Of a DNA stretch of 64,000 nt, positions 11,994 to 23,185 are shown piece by piece; within the stretch, counting starts at the first letter, position 1, and every line of letters begins with the position of its first letter. The position numbers and the translations under genes were made by a program. The notes under the pieces are model-generated. The model did not search any database. It was given only the letters and a program-made list of their open reading frames with translations, and had not been told where the DNA came from. Location: the NCBI GenBank assembly GCA_030490835.1, contig CM059975.1, positions 5,049,579 to 5,113,578 on the forward strand. Reading direction: 5' to 3'. Origin of the DNA: Annona cherimola (lineage: Eukaryota; Streptophyta; Magnoliopsida; Magnoliales; Annonaceae).

Positions 11994-12660
11994 CAGCCCA
12001 TGTGTGTGCGGAGCGAAAAATTATCTTTCACTAATGAAATATTGCTGGAATTAACAAACAACATTTTGCTTGGAACTTCCATCTGAAAGGACAGTAAGGA
12101 TTTTGAATGGAAAAGAAATGAGAATGTCCAAAGGTAGCCACAAATAACTTTGTGCTGTTTAGAGATTTTGCTAAAGACTTGTTCATGCTTTCAATTTATC
12201 AAATACTTCACCATATATCAACTTTCTTTTAGTGGGAATGATTAATCATTCCCCTTTGGGATTTATGGTGCTGAAAGCACGGTAGGTCATCGAAGCTATT
12301 GATCCAGTGGACCAACAAGTGTGATTTCCTACCCATATTTATATTGTTTCAACAAGATAGGGATGATGCCAGTCCTAAAGTGAATAAGGTTTAAATAAAT
12401 AGAAATAAAATGAAAAAAGTATGCAGCGCAGGGGAACAAAAGAATGGAAACTAGGGATGCAATCCTGTTGAAGTCCCAGAACTAGGTTGCAAACTTTGTC
12501 AAGACGAGCAAACGGATTGGCCTTGGCAAGGACCGAAATTCCAAGAAGGCACAGATTAATAGACGCAGATACATGAGTTATGAATCAACAGATCATGGAC
12601 AGATTACGAATGAATCTAACCAAACTGAGCCTGAATCAGTAGGAATTAGAAAAGGCGATC
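11994..12660. other. Intergenic spacer
   Basis: No gene or RNA structure that I can support. Open frames are short and without domains. Confidence 0.5.
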
Positions 12661-12664
12661 TCCT

Positions 12665-12972
12665 ACGGCATGTTTAACATACTTTTTAAAAAAAAAATTT
12701 AAAGTTTTTTATAAACATGTTAATTTAAATATATTAAATCGATAATCCAAGTTTAACTATTTTTTATATATTTATAATTTTTTATTTGTTGATGTAATAT
12801 TTATTTTTAAATACAAGGGTATTGTGGTCAATTTCATAGGTGGAAAATGACCATAATAACCCATGTTTAATAATAATAAAAATATAAACATATATAAAAA
12901 TGGTAAATTTTGGAACATAGATTAAATACACTTAAATTAACACGTTTATAAAAAATTAAAAAAATGATTTGT
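12665..12972. mobile_element. Decayed foldback relative (copy E)
   Basis: Inverted halves are recognisable. On the left, ataaacatgttaatttaaatatatt is followed by ccaagttt; on the right, aaattttgg leads to aaatacacttaaattaacacgtttat. This is the same inner-arm plan as the copies at 347, 11634, 19581 and 49043. The outer tips no longer match each other and no TSD is visible, so it is either an old copy or one with lost ends. Confidence 0.5.
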
Positions 12973-13729
12973 GGCCGGCTCATATGATCAGCATCCAGAA
13001 GCAGAGCTTGGTTTTGAACATGCAAGATTGCATCAACCAAGAATGTTTAAATTGAAACGTTAAACATGTTTACAAGCTAGTTAGTCATTCCAAATCCATA
13101 TCTAAGACGATAAGTTGCATTTGTTTCATAGGATCAGATATTCAGGTTTCTAGGCTGTTCTAGGATCTACTCGAGTCTAGGTTGTGGATAATCTTTATGT
13201 CGGTTTTCTACAACAAGGCTTACCTGATTACCCGACAAGTCTAATATGCTAGTTTAGAGACCTGATTTTTTGCACTTGATCGCAAATGAGGCCATCAGAA
13301 CCGAGCCAAAAACATTTTTAAAATTTTCTTATACGATTTGTAATACGAGTTCAAAACCAAGCTCTACTGATGTTTAACTTTTCAATTTAAACGTTCTGAA
13401 TTAATAAAACTTAATTTATAGATTAGTTGTACAATTTTAAATAAATAAATAAATAAAATATTGTTGACTATGTCATAAATGGCCTCATTTCCGACTAGGT
13501 ACAAATGATTAACCGTTGGTAGTTTATATATAGGAATTGGTTTGTTACATGAGAAATATCATTGTTTACTATTGTAGAATATAAGCATTGCATCAAACTA
13601 TCGATTAGGATTAAGCTTCAAAGAATTAGATATTGCAGATCCGTGTGTCTGTGCTACAGAAGGTTAAGAGAGAGAAGCCGTAGTTTATTTTATCCATTTT
13701 TATGCTTCATGGATAGCAGCAGCAACAAC
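12973..13729. other. Intergenic spacer
   Basis: No supportable gene. Sequence is of moderate complexity with no clear repeat boundaries. Confidence 0.5.
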
Positions 13730-13732
13730 TAA

Positions 13733-13953
13733 AGGTGTGTTTGGGAATGATGTGATACGAGAGGGGTAATGATGAGAAGTAAAAAAGATAAAGTTAAAAT
13801 AAATAGGTAATTGTGTATAAATAATTGAAAAGTAGAATAATTGTATAGGAAAATATAAAAAAATGATTAAAAAATATGGTAGTTGTGGAGAATGAAAACT
13901 TTTAAATTAAAAAATTTTAACTTAACATTTTATACTCATTGACAAATATACCC
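13733..13953. mobile_element. Tourist/Harbinger-type MITE
   Basis: Flanked by TAA on both sides (13730-13732 and 13954-13956). The ends aggtgtgtttgggaatgat and (inverted) gggtatatttgtcaatgag form imperfect TIRs of about 19 bp. The interior is AT-rich and related to the insertions at 34151, 52165 and 59094: 'ataaataggtaattgtgtataaataattg' and 'ttgtataggaaaatataaa' type phrases recur. The 3-bp TAA/TTA duplication is the PIF/Harbinger hallmark. Confidence 0.75.
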
Positions 13954-13956
13954 TAA

Positions 13957-16900
13957 GTTAGTTAGATGAGCTAAAGCAGTACTGTGGGAGAAAGCTTTCT
14001 AAATGGAAGAGACTAGGGAATATGGTATATTTAATGATATGGTAACAAGAAAAAATTAAGGATTTTTTTAAAAAAAGATTGATGTAATATAATAAAGGTA
14101 ACCATTAAAAGTAAAAAGAATAAATATAAAATAAATATAAGAATTATATGAAAGTGATATAGATCGCTAAAATGCAATATTACAACAAAAGTGGCATAGA
14201 TAGTAAGAAAGTTTTGTCCTTATTACCATTTTTTCTTGAGTAAAATATCTTAATGTGATAAATTTCTATACAAAACTAAAGTGTGGTAATAAAATTTTCT
14301 AAGATTACCAATGAAATGTGTTAAAATTTTCTATCATCTGGTAGCCTTAAAAAAAGAAAAAAAAAGTTGGCCGGCATTTATTCCATATGAAATGTTTCTT
14401 CAACTTAAATGAGTAAATTAAATACACTATTTTTAAGTGATTCATGTACTTGCACAAATAATTTTTAATGATTACTTATTTTCTACACATGATATAACAC
14501 TAATTGATGATGAAGTCCTCATTAATTTTCAATAAATAAATATTACTTTTAAAAATTACTATCCTTATTTGGGTTCTAATTTTGTTAGCTCAATCACATT
14601 GGCGTATTTTATTTTTTATATTTTAAAAAAGATTGGCTCAATTGTATTTAATTTACAAACTTAATTTTATATTTTTAGATATGCATATCTTTTAACAAAA
14701 ACGGAAAGAAACGAAAATACTTAAATGCTTCTGGAAACTATTTATCTTTGAAATTCAAAAATATACACATATATCTAAAATTTATAAAATTTAATATGAA
14801 AATTAAATATACTTTGACCAAATTTTTATGAAAAATGTAAATAATAAATATGTAAATTTGTTAGCCGTGGACAACAAAATCATTATCCTTCTTATTTTTC
14901 CTTCTACCACCGCAAAGGTATCAGGGACGTGCGAAAGCAACCCCGCATGCTTGGCGAAAATTTTATTTGGTCAGAAAATGAATAGAAATACCTTTAAAAG
15001 CCAGAAAAGGTTTTCTAAACTGCTATAAAGTGTCTAATGGCTCTCTTTTTGCTTTTTTATCAAATAAATACATTTACGGCCTCACTCCTTTTCTCGGTTG
15101 AACTTTACCCTTTTCGGACATTTTTTTCCGTACTCTTCTCCGTATTCCTTGTTATCTGCACAAAACTTCCGTTTTTAGCACTCCCCAGCAGCCAACTCTA
15201 CCGACCTTGAGCATCTTTCGGGTTCAAATTTTGCACTTTTTAATCCAAAAAAGCAGAAATACTGGGTTGTATCCACAAGAAATGGGTGCAAGTAGCATCA
15301 CCCACTACTTCATTATTTATTTTTTAATAATCAGTACTATCATATAAAGGCTCGAGTCATTCACAGGATCTCAATGTTGATACACGTGCAGCTTGCAAGT
15401 ACACTCTCCTCGCACATGTGGAGACGAAACTCGTGTGACTTATTAGAAAATCTTGATATTCGATTGATGGGTCATACTTGCCATCAAAGCATTCATAATG
15501 TAGGATTCAAAAAAAAAAAAAAAGCCTTAATAATGTCTATTGACGGTTATTTTTCAAAAAAAAAAAAAAATCCTACGATAAAGCATTCCGAAAATTAAAA
15601 ATGTAGCCACAGGCCCAGGATCTTTAAAATTAATGTTTTTTTTTTTTTTAAAAAAAAGAAGAAGTATGCTGTATGCCTCGCGTGACGAATGCAGTGGGCA
15701 TTCAACGTCGGGTGAAGGCAATGGACCGGAATTATACACTCGCGACGGATAGAAGATAACATCTTGCCGCCTTTTTGAGGTCGTCCTTGCATCCTTACAC
15801 AAAAGAAAAAGTGAATTTCGTTTGAACATAAAACAATATAAAAATACTGAAATAAAAAACAATATAAAAATACGCGAAGTCTGTTCTCACGAATAATAAA
15901 TTAAATTAATGTTCTCTCATAAAAAATAAATTAATATTCGCAGTAAAGATAAATTAAGTTCAAAATCTGCTCCGATAACCACTCTAATTTTACAACTAAT
16001 TAAAATCCATTAGAAGATTCAAAAATTCATGCATAACTAATATATGGTGCCAAAAACAGCAGTGTATAAGAACCGCAGAGGGCTAAATTCCGTTCAATGC
16101 ATTATGGGCATTTAATATTATGGATGAATGGCTAGGGTTGATGGGCGGGGCCGGTTTTCTATGGAAAGTAACGAACTAGACAAAAAGAAGGGAGAGAGTA
16201 GGTTGGTAGGTGTCTGTGGACGTGGAAGGGCAGTAGTGTCTTCCCGCCTGAGACAGGCCTATCACTGAGATTGGACGTATGCTGAAGGGAACTCAGCGAG
16301 TATCAATTTGCTTTGCATTGGGAGCTGTTGTCTAATCTAGTTTCGGAAAATGATGAAAGCTTTCTTTGATACTCTCTGGCATGGCGTGCAGAAGGATGTG
16401 GCTGGGGAGAGCTGTGAGCAGGCAGTCCCACAGGATTCTACAAGTGGAATACAAACAAATTCGACCTGCCCTTCTCAATCTCCAACTTCCGCTTTGGATG
16501 CTTAGAAAAGAAGATCAACTTCACTTGGTTGTCTGCATCTGGATGCTTCTGCTACCTGCATGGGCTGGTGATGAATTGAGAACAGTGCATCCACCCCTTC
16601 TCCACCTTTTAATTCCCTCTCCATCACATATTTTTTATTCTAATTACATAACTCTTTTTCGTATTGTCTTGCCTGCGCTTAAAAAATAATACGATAGCAA
16701 AATATGGATTCAATCTTTCTTTTTCTTTTTTTCTTGTAAGTATGCAATGGTATCTTTCTTTTATTTCCCATTGAGTTTCAGCAGCCCATTTTCCATACAC
16801 TAATCTGCGAATTCAACCATTTCCAGCCTTCTTCCTAACACGTACGCTGCCCCATGTGCTACACATGCAAACCAAGAATAATGGCCTACAAAACGTCCCT

Positions 16901-19571
16901 CATCATGATATATACTATTAAAATGCATGGCTGTCATATGATTTATGAAATAAAAGATTTTCCGAGATGTGGGTTGAATTTCTTTACCTGGCTTTTAATT
17001 TGTATACCTGAACGCAGGTACAAGCCTCTTTGCTGGCACTTTCACTTATCTCACCCTGTTCTCTCTCTCTCTCTCTTCCAGCCAGGCCCCGATGACAGAC
17101 GGACTAAAGCAGATTGGCACTGATCTACTGAGAGAAAGAGTGAATTTTGCTGAAGTGATAGATGGGCCAGACGGGTATCATAAAATCTTGTAACCCCACA
17201 TGCAATCCAACCTAAATTACATTACACGTACCTTCAATTCCTTCTGCTCAACGTTTACTCCATAACTGAAAGTAGGAAACTGGTGCTGAGAAAGAGGGCC
17301 GCATCTGCAGCTTCACTATTTTTGTACCCTTTCATTTAATGAAAATAAGCTGTCCATTTTTCATCATCATCACATATATTGATTGCATGTCAGAGTTCTA
17401 GCTAGCTAGACCGTTGATAGATATTAAACCAGACAACAAAATTATTAGTGGGTTGTCTCCTATCAGTTCCGAATTTCTTCCCGGCATGCTTGGATTTTTT
17501 GGATAATGAAATTATTACAGCATTTCCTGTCTGGTGTAGTGCATGGTTACACCAACGAGAGCTCCCGCAGTGCATGCGACACACATGCTTTCTAATTATG
17601 GTTATTTTACACTATTCTGTTCAAACAAAAACGGCAAGGATAATTATGCTTCGCTTGGAGTGCAGGGAAGGTACGATTTGCATTTTTTTTTTTTTGAAAA
17701 AAAAAAGGAAAAAGAAAAACTTACGCACCCTATCCGAAGCATGTTTGATTTGATAACTTAGTTTTATTATTTTTTATTATTACCTTTAAGTTTCAATTTC
17801 TTTTTTTACATATTTAAATGCTACTAAGCTGTATAAATATTTTTTCGTATCACACACACTTTGACATCTAATATTACAAATTACTCACGACAGCCGGCAT
17901 CAAAACAATCGTTGCCACAAACTAGGCTACCAATTTGGCTACTAAATCGTATATTAATTTATATATTTTTTATTCCTATCATTACTTCTATTGAATTACA
18001 TTACAATGTGACTGACTTAAATTTTTTTCCCTTACTCATGAATTACGATGTAACTTTGGTGGGAAATGGTTCAATGCTGGCTAAGCGTGCAAGAGCTTTT
18101 CCCATGGGCATGCGTTGTTGCATGTCATGTCTCATGACGGATGAGGCATTATTTTCACTCAGAAAGCGGATCTTATCAAAAATATCCACAAGCTAGCAAG
18201 AGAGAGGAAAAGACGAAAGTGACGATTATAAGAGTATGTAGCACTGATACATATTAATAATTTTATAAAAAAGAGAGTGATAATATAAAAACCGAGAAAT
18301 TGAATTCTTAGAAATAGAAGAAAGATGGTTTCACAAGCACAAACAAATAATCATACAAGAAGAAAGATAGAAAACAGAGATATAATGATACGGTCCATCT
18401 ATCAGAGTCATGATTTGTTTGGTGGGGGTGTTTTATCTTGAGTTACGTGTAAAGTCAGGCAAGGGTTTCAACGAGGCTGTGGCCTCTGCCATGCTTTCTG
18501 CCTCAGCTGCCACCCTAGCCATCACGTATCTTCTCTTTGCCTAGCTATGTGCGATGGGACCCACTTTCTGTCCAATTGCCTCTGATTGTAGCACGCGTGC
18601 ATTGTTCGACGAATTTCAACGAGATCAGACATCTCACTTGCCCCAAGTGCAGCAACGAAATTTGGAATGAAAATCGATCACAACCGTCCATCGGTTTCGA
18701 TGGTATGCTATACTCTTCAAATGGCGTATTGGATATACAGGAGTAGGCAGTGATTCGGATGATCTTTGATCGGCACAATACACATATATAAGGTTGCGAA
18801 TTTGAAGCGTTTTTTGCATGATTGATATTAGAACTCGGGGTCTGCAAGTACACCGGCTTTCAAGCATCAGAGGGACGGTGATAAAAAGGAGTGTGAAAGC
18901 GTTAGAAAGATGGAATGAGATCATCTTCCTCGAGTCAGGATAAAGAAGCATTGGACCAGACCTTGTTCTTGGATGTTTGTAAAAATCTTAGAAGATGATA
19001 GAAGCCCGTTTCACACCACCGCAATATACATAGCCTCGACGTTTTTGGCTTCTCTACCAAATGATTAACTTCATATACAAGTAAATTTACGCATAAAAAT
19101 TATCTCGGCACCTTTTCCTTGATTGGTTGTCTCGTTCAACCCAGGTCTCTTTATAGAGAAGCCCTAAAGTTGTTTCAAGATACGTGTCCAGTCGACTGTC
19201 GTGACTGTAGACTATGAGAAGGTTGCAAATTGACATTCTATCCGCATACAAAGTCACATGACTTTAGAGCTCTTGCATAACCTCTCGAACACCGTTGTTG
19301 GCAAAAGGCCACACACAAACACACTAGTAAAACCGCATCTATTTTATCATTTTTCCTTATCTTATGATGAGATCTTCCACAAGTCTCTTGCCCTGAACAT
19401 CACACACAAATTCATGAGAGAGACTTAAATGAAGAAAACCTGAAGAAGAAGAGATTCCACTCTTCAAGCTTATTTCGTCACCTCTCTCTTTGTATTTTTT
19501 TTCTAGCATCAACGGTAAAGCCTTTGCTATATATAATTACCATCAAACTCGGGAAAGACAACTATATATAA
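13957..19571. other. Long intergenic region without supportable genes
   Basis: 5.6 kb, AT-rich to about 15 kb and of mixed composition after that. Open frames (the longest about 111 codons) carry no recognisable domain, lack family-like composition and are not reported. A-runs at 15508-15522 and 15557-15570 and T/A runs at 15637-15657 and 17681-17706 are low-complexity DNA. Parts of 16.1-17.2 kb and 18.4-19.2 kb are less AT-rich and could hold unrecognised noncoding transcripts or decayed exons. Nothing decisive was seen. Confidence 0.5.
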
Positions 19572-19580
19572 TTACCTCCA

Positions 19581-19980
19581 GAGGAGTGATTCTATTAGCC
19601 TGGGCTAAGTAAATGGTCCACTTAGCCTACCTCAAAAAACCTATTTAAAATATATATTTTTTATTTTTTTCTTTATACACTTGTTTATCTAAGTGTATTT
19701 AACATATAGACCAAGTTTTACCATTTTTGGAGATGTGCATATATTTTTTTTATATTTTTGAAAATAAGGGTATTTTAAATGCATATATACACATAGATGT
19801 TTGAAAATCTCAAAAAAATAGATAAACATATTCAAAAATGGTAAAACTTGGTCTATATGTTAAAAACATTTAGATAAACAAGTACATGAAAAAAAAGTAA
19901 AAAAAAATTATTGTAAATAGATTTTTTGAGGTGGGCTAAGTGGGCAATTTACTTAGCCTGGGCTAATAAAATCACTCCTC
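19581..19980. mobile_element. Foldback MULE-like MITE (copy C, 400 bp)
   Basis: Flanked by a perfect 9-bp duplication, ttacctcca, at 19572-19580 and 19981-19989. The outer TIR gaggagtgattctattagcc is mirrored by ggctaataaaatcactcctc, and the mirror continues through 'tgggctaagt' and 'gaggtgggctaagtg'. The inner arm (atctaagtgtatttaacat and, mirrored, atgttaaaaacatttagat) links it to copies A, B and D, although the outer 90 bp is different. It is noncoding. Confidence 0.88.
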
Positions 19981-19989
19981 TTACCTCCA

Positions 19990-21069
19990 TTACTGGAGGA
20001 TACATGCACTTGACTTGCTAAGACATCTTGACCAACCAGATGCCATCATATATGTTTGTTATTTTGAAAAATATATAGGTAATTTTAAACATTATAAATG
20101 TGATGTCAACAATCTCATGCAACTGATTGCTTTTTATTTAAAATTCAAGTAAGTCAATATAGGTTAGCAATTTGGATCACTAATAACAATATTATTGTAA
20201 TAGTTGGAAATAAAATATTCACTAATTGGTGAATAGTTGTGTGTTCGCTGGAGCCTATTGACTATTAATTGTTAATCTTTTTTTGATGTAAATTAATTTT
20301 TAATCTTTGACTAAGCAAGTTATGTGCTAGAAAAAATAGAAGAATAAGACTTATTGGGCAACAACTAATAAATCCAACTTTGGCCTAATAGATTAGATTA
20401 AATAATTTAATTATAGAATTTAATTCAATAATTCATATTGTTTATATGGTTAAGATTATTGCTTCTTAAGTAAAAGTATTAAGTTTTAGTCCTGCACGTA
20501 ATACGAGGCATTATGGAGCCCACAAAATCAGATTTAAGATCCATTTTCGTTTCTTAAAGGGGGGTTACAAAGTCATAGAGCTTCAAATAATGAAGTAATG
20601 GGAGTCTATGATAGCAAGAGAAAAAACACTGCTACTATGAGGAGGGTACTCGAGATTTCAGTTATTCAACATTGTCAGTTTACTTTCTCAATCTCTGAGG
20701 TAGGTGGTATATACCTTTTTCACTTCCTTTTGTTGAATCTAGACCATGAATTTATATTACTTATCCTTCCTAAATAAATTTGATCAATCATTATATTTTA
20801 ATGATGGACTAAAATATAAGTGGCAATACAGAATGTTAATCTATGTAGGTGATAATTTTAAAATATATGCTTAAAGATTTTCGATGATGTATGAACCTTA
20901 AAAATTATCTTAGCACATAAATTATGCTAAAATACGGTTTATATTTCAATAAATATGAATCATAATCAACTTTGTAGAAGAAATATAAATTGTATAAAGA
21001 ATGCATACATGATTAAATCATCTTTACATAAAAAGCAATTGAAGCAATCTATTTGTAAAAAAATATATC
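19990..21069. other. Intergenic spacer
   Basis: AT-rich and noncoding by inspection. No element boundaries found. Confidence 0.5.
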
Positions 21070-21517
21070 GAATCTTCAATAAAGAGAAAGGATCCTTTAG
21101 GCGACTTGCAAAGCAGGGTGGAATGTTGTAAATCTCATTGCCTTACGATTGGAGAGGAGGAGGATAAATGGTTCTGGGCTGCTAAAAATGATGGCAGATT
21201 TAGCGTGAAGTTTGCATACAGGCTGATTATTACTAATGCTATTTCAATTGCAGGCTTCTAAGAAAAAGCTGATAACCCAGCTTGCAGGAAGGAGTGATGG
21301 GTGCTGAAGAAGATCTGGAAGACTAACATTCCAAACAAAATCAAGATTTTGGGATGGCGGATGATTCAGAAAGCTCTTCCAACGAAGGACAACCTGATGA
21401 GAAGAGGCATCAGTTTAGATCAAAGACGTGTATTGTGCAGCTCGTCAAGGGAGGATCCTAATCATCTGTTTACTTTTTGCAGGTCTATCCACATGGAAAG
21501 GAAGCTCATTATTCCAG
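21070..21517 (+). pseudogene. LINE remnant, part 1 (zinc-binding region after the reverse transcriptase)
   Basis: Degenerate coding DNA of a plant L1-type LINE, truncated at its 5' side. Readable pieces in shifted frames are EDKWFWAAKNDGRFSVKFAYRL, then WVLKKIWKTNIPNKIKILGW and KALPTKDNLMRRGI. These are typical of the zf-RVT region between the reverse transcriptase and RNase H of plant LINE ORF2. Internal stops and shifts make it non-functional. The TRIM at 21523-22285 interrupts it, and its RNase H part continues at 22291. Confidence 0.8.
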
Positions 21518-21522
21518 ATATT

Positions 21523-22285
21523 TGTAACGCCTCAGGCCTAACAGTAAAGTATTGTCCGCTTTGGGCCTCGGCCCGCACGGTTTTGCCCCTTTGGGTTCAC
21601 GTGCATCCCGTCCTTCCCCAAAAGGCGCCTCACTGAGATACCTGGCGGCTTCCACTTATAACCCAGGCTCCCCCCCTCATCCTAACCGATGTGGGATATC
21701 ACATTCACCCCCCCTTGGGGCTCCAGCGTCCCCGCTGGACACCATCGGCCGGAGGTCGGGAGTCGGCTCTGATACCATTTGTAACGCCCCAGGCCTAACA
21801 GTAAGGCATTGTCCGCTTTGGGCCTCGGCCCGCACGGTTTTGCCCATTTGGGTTCACGTGTATCAGAGCCGACTCCCGACCTCCTGCCGATGGTGTCCAG
21901 CGGGGACGCTGGAGCCCCAAGAGGGGGTGAATGTGATATCCCACATCGGTTAGGATGAGGGGGGAGCCTGGGTTATAAGTGGAGGCTGCCAGGTACCTTA
22001 GTGAGGTGCCTTCTGGGGAAGGACGGAATGCACGTGAACCCAGAAGGGCAAAACCGTGAGGGGAAGGACGGAATGCACGTGAACCCAGAAGGGCAAAACC
22101 GTGAGGGGAAGGACGGAAACGTGAACCTAAAGCGGACAATACTTAGCAGAGAAGCCAGTACGCTGCGTAACTCTGTGAGGCGCCTTTTGGGGAAGGACGG
22201 GATGCACGTGAACCCAAAGGGGCAAAACCGTGCGGGCTGAGGCCCAAAGCGGACAATACTTTACTGTTAGGCCTGGGGCGTTACA
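21523..22285. mobile_element. Palindromic, rearranged Cassandra-like TRIM
   Basis: It starts tgtaacgcc and ends ggcgttaca, inside a LINE, flanked by atatt (21518-21522) and ataat (22286-22290), a probable 5-bp TSD with one mismatch. The left half is a minus-strand TRIM: an LTR of 181 bp (21523-21703, reading TGTGATATCCCACATCGG to GGCGTTACA), a tiny internal region with a G-rich tract and a Met-initiator-type primer site (TGGTATCAGAGCC as minus-strand at 21777-21765), and then a truncated second LTR (21780-21860). The right half (21861-22285) is the same in plus orientation with an enlarged LTR. The LTR wording (start, TATAAG motif, aagcggacaatact, GTTACA end) matches the Cassandra TRIM family. 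It has no coding capacity. Confidence 0.8.
22015..22104 (+). repeat. Two tandem 45-bp units inside the TRIM's plus-oriented LTR
   Basis: The unit beginning ggggaaggacggaatgcacg and ending caaaaccgtga is present twice in a row with no differences. A third, changed copy begins at about 22190. This explains why the right-hand LTR is about 354 bp rather than 181 bp. Confidence 0.85.
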
Positions 22286-22290
22286 ATAAT

Positions 22291-23030
22291 GCCATTTGGA
22301 CACCCAGATGTGCACTGAAATGCATCCTCAGACGTTTAGCCAACTCCAAAAGCGACAAAAGTCTCGAGTTGTTCTTGACCTTCTGCTAGAGAGTTTGGCA
22401 TCTAAGAAACTATAATAGAGTTGCGGGCCACACAAACGATCTGGAGAATATGGTGGACTGGAATAGAACTTTTTTGGACACTTTTGCTGCTGCAAATTTT
22501 TCGAGATCTCTGGACAGTTTGACGGTATTTTGCAACCAAGATGGAAGAGGCCAAAGGAGGGCTTTCTGAAACTAAATGTTGATGGGGGTCGGTGCTCAAG
22601 GAAAAACTATATGGGGCTAAGTGCCGTTCTAAGAAATAGTAAGGGATTTTTTTGCTTGTAAATGATGGATTATCTATGGAGGCAATGGCTATGGAGTCCG
22701 CCATAAGCTGGGGAAGGAAGATGAAGGTGGAAATGGTTGTGATGGAGAGTGACTGTCTGAATCTAATCGACTTTCTAAATGACAAGTGCCCCTTTTTGTA
22801 GTGGTTGGCACACGTATTCTCAACATCAAACAACATGCAGGTAGGTTTTTGGAAGTGAAATTCGATCACGTTCTTAGGACGGGCAACCAAGTAGCTCATT
22901 GTCTGGCAGCTTATATGGCAATTTCTATACCTTCATGTTTGGTGTGGTGGGGAGACCCACCACCTCAAATTGTGAATGCTTTGTATATGGATTCTTTTGG
23001 CTCTTCAGGTTAAATGAAACATATCCATAA
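22291..23030 (+). pseudogene. LINE remnant, part 2 (RNase H domain)
   Basis: This continues the LINE interrupted at 21517. From about 22541 the plus strand reads KRPKEGFLKLNVDGG and AVLRNSKG in one frame. A later frame (about 22855-22925) gives FDHVLRTGNQVAHCLAAYMA. These are the start and end of the RNase H domain found at the C terminus of plant LINE ORF2. Frameshifts separate the blocks. The 3' end is near the short A-run at about 23021. Confidence 0.8.
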
Positions 23031-23185
23031 AAAAGTCCTAAGAAAGTTCTTGTACATATCGTATTTTATTAAATTACATCACGCAAGTTACGTAATTCAA
23101 GAACTTACGTAAAAAGTATACTTTTTGAAATTATAGAAGCAAGATAAAATGGTAGTCATATAAAAGTCTTTTAGAGGTTGAAACG

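Noticed and set aside
15374..15862. Overlapping ORFs around A/T homopolymer runs
   Set aside because: Poly-Lys/Phe low-complexity translations caused by homopolymers.
16266..16300. miR319-like wording (ttggac..tgaagggaactc)
   Set aside because: Five or six extra bases interrupt the match, and I found no complementary arm for a hairpin nearby.
14828..18196. Scattered 60-111-codon ORFs in the long intergenic region
   Set aside because: Lengths expected by chance in AT-rich DNA. No motifs, no splice-supported extensions.
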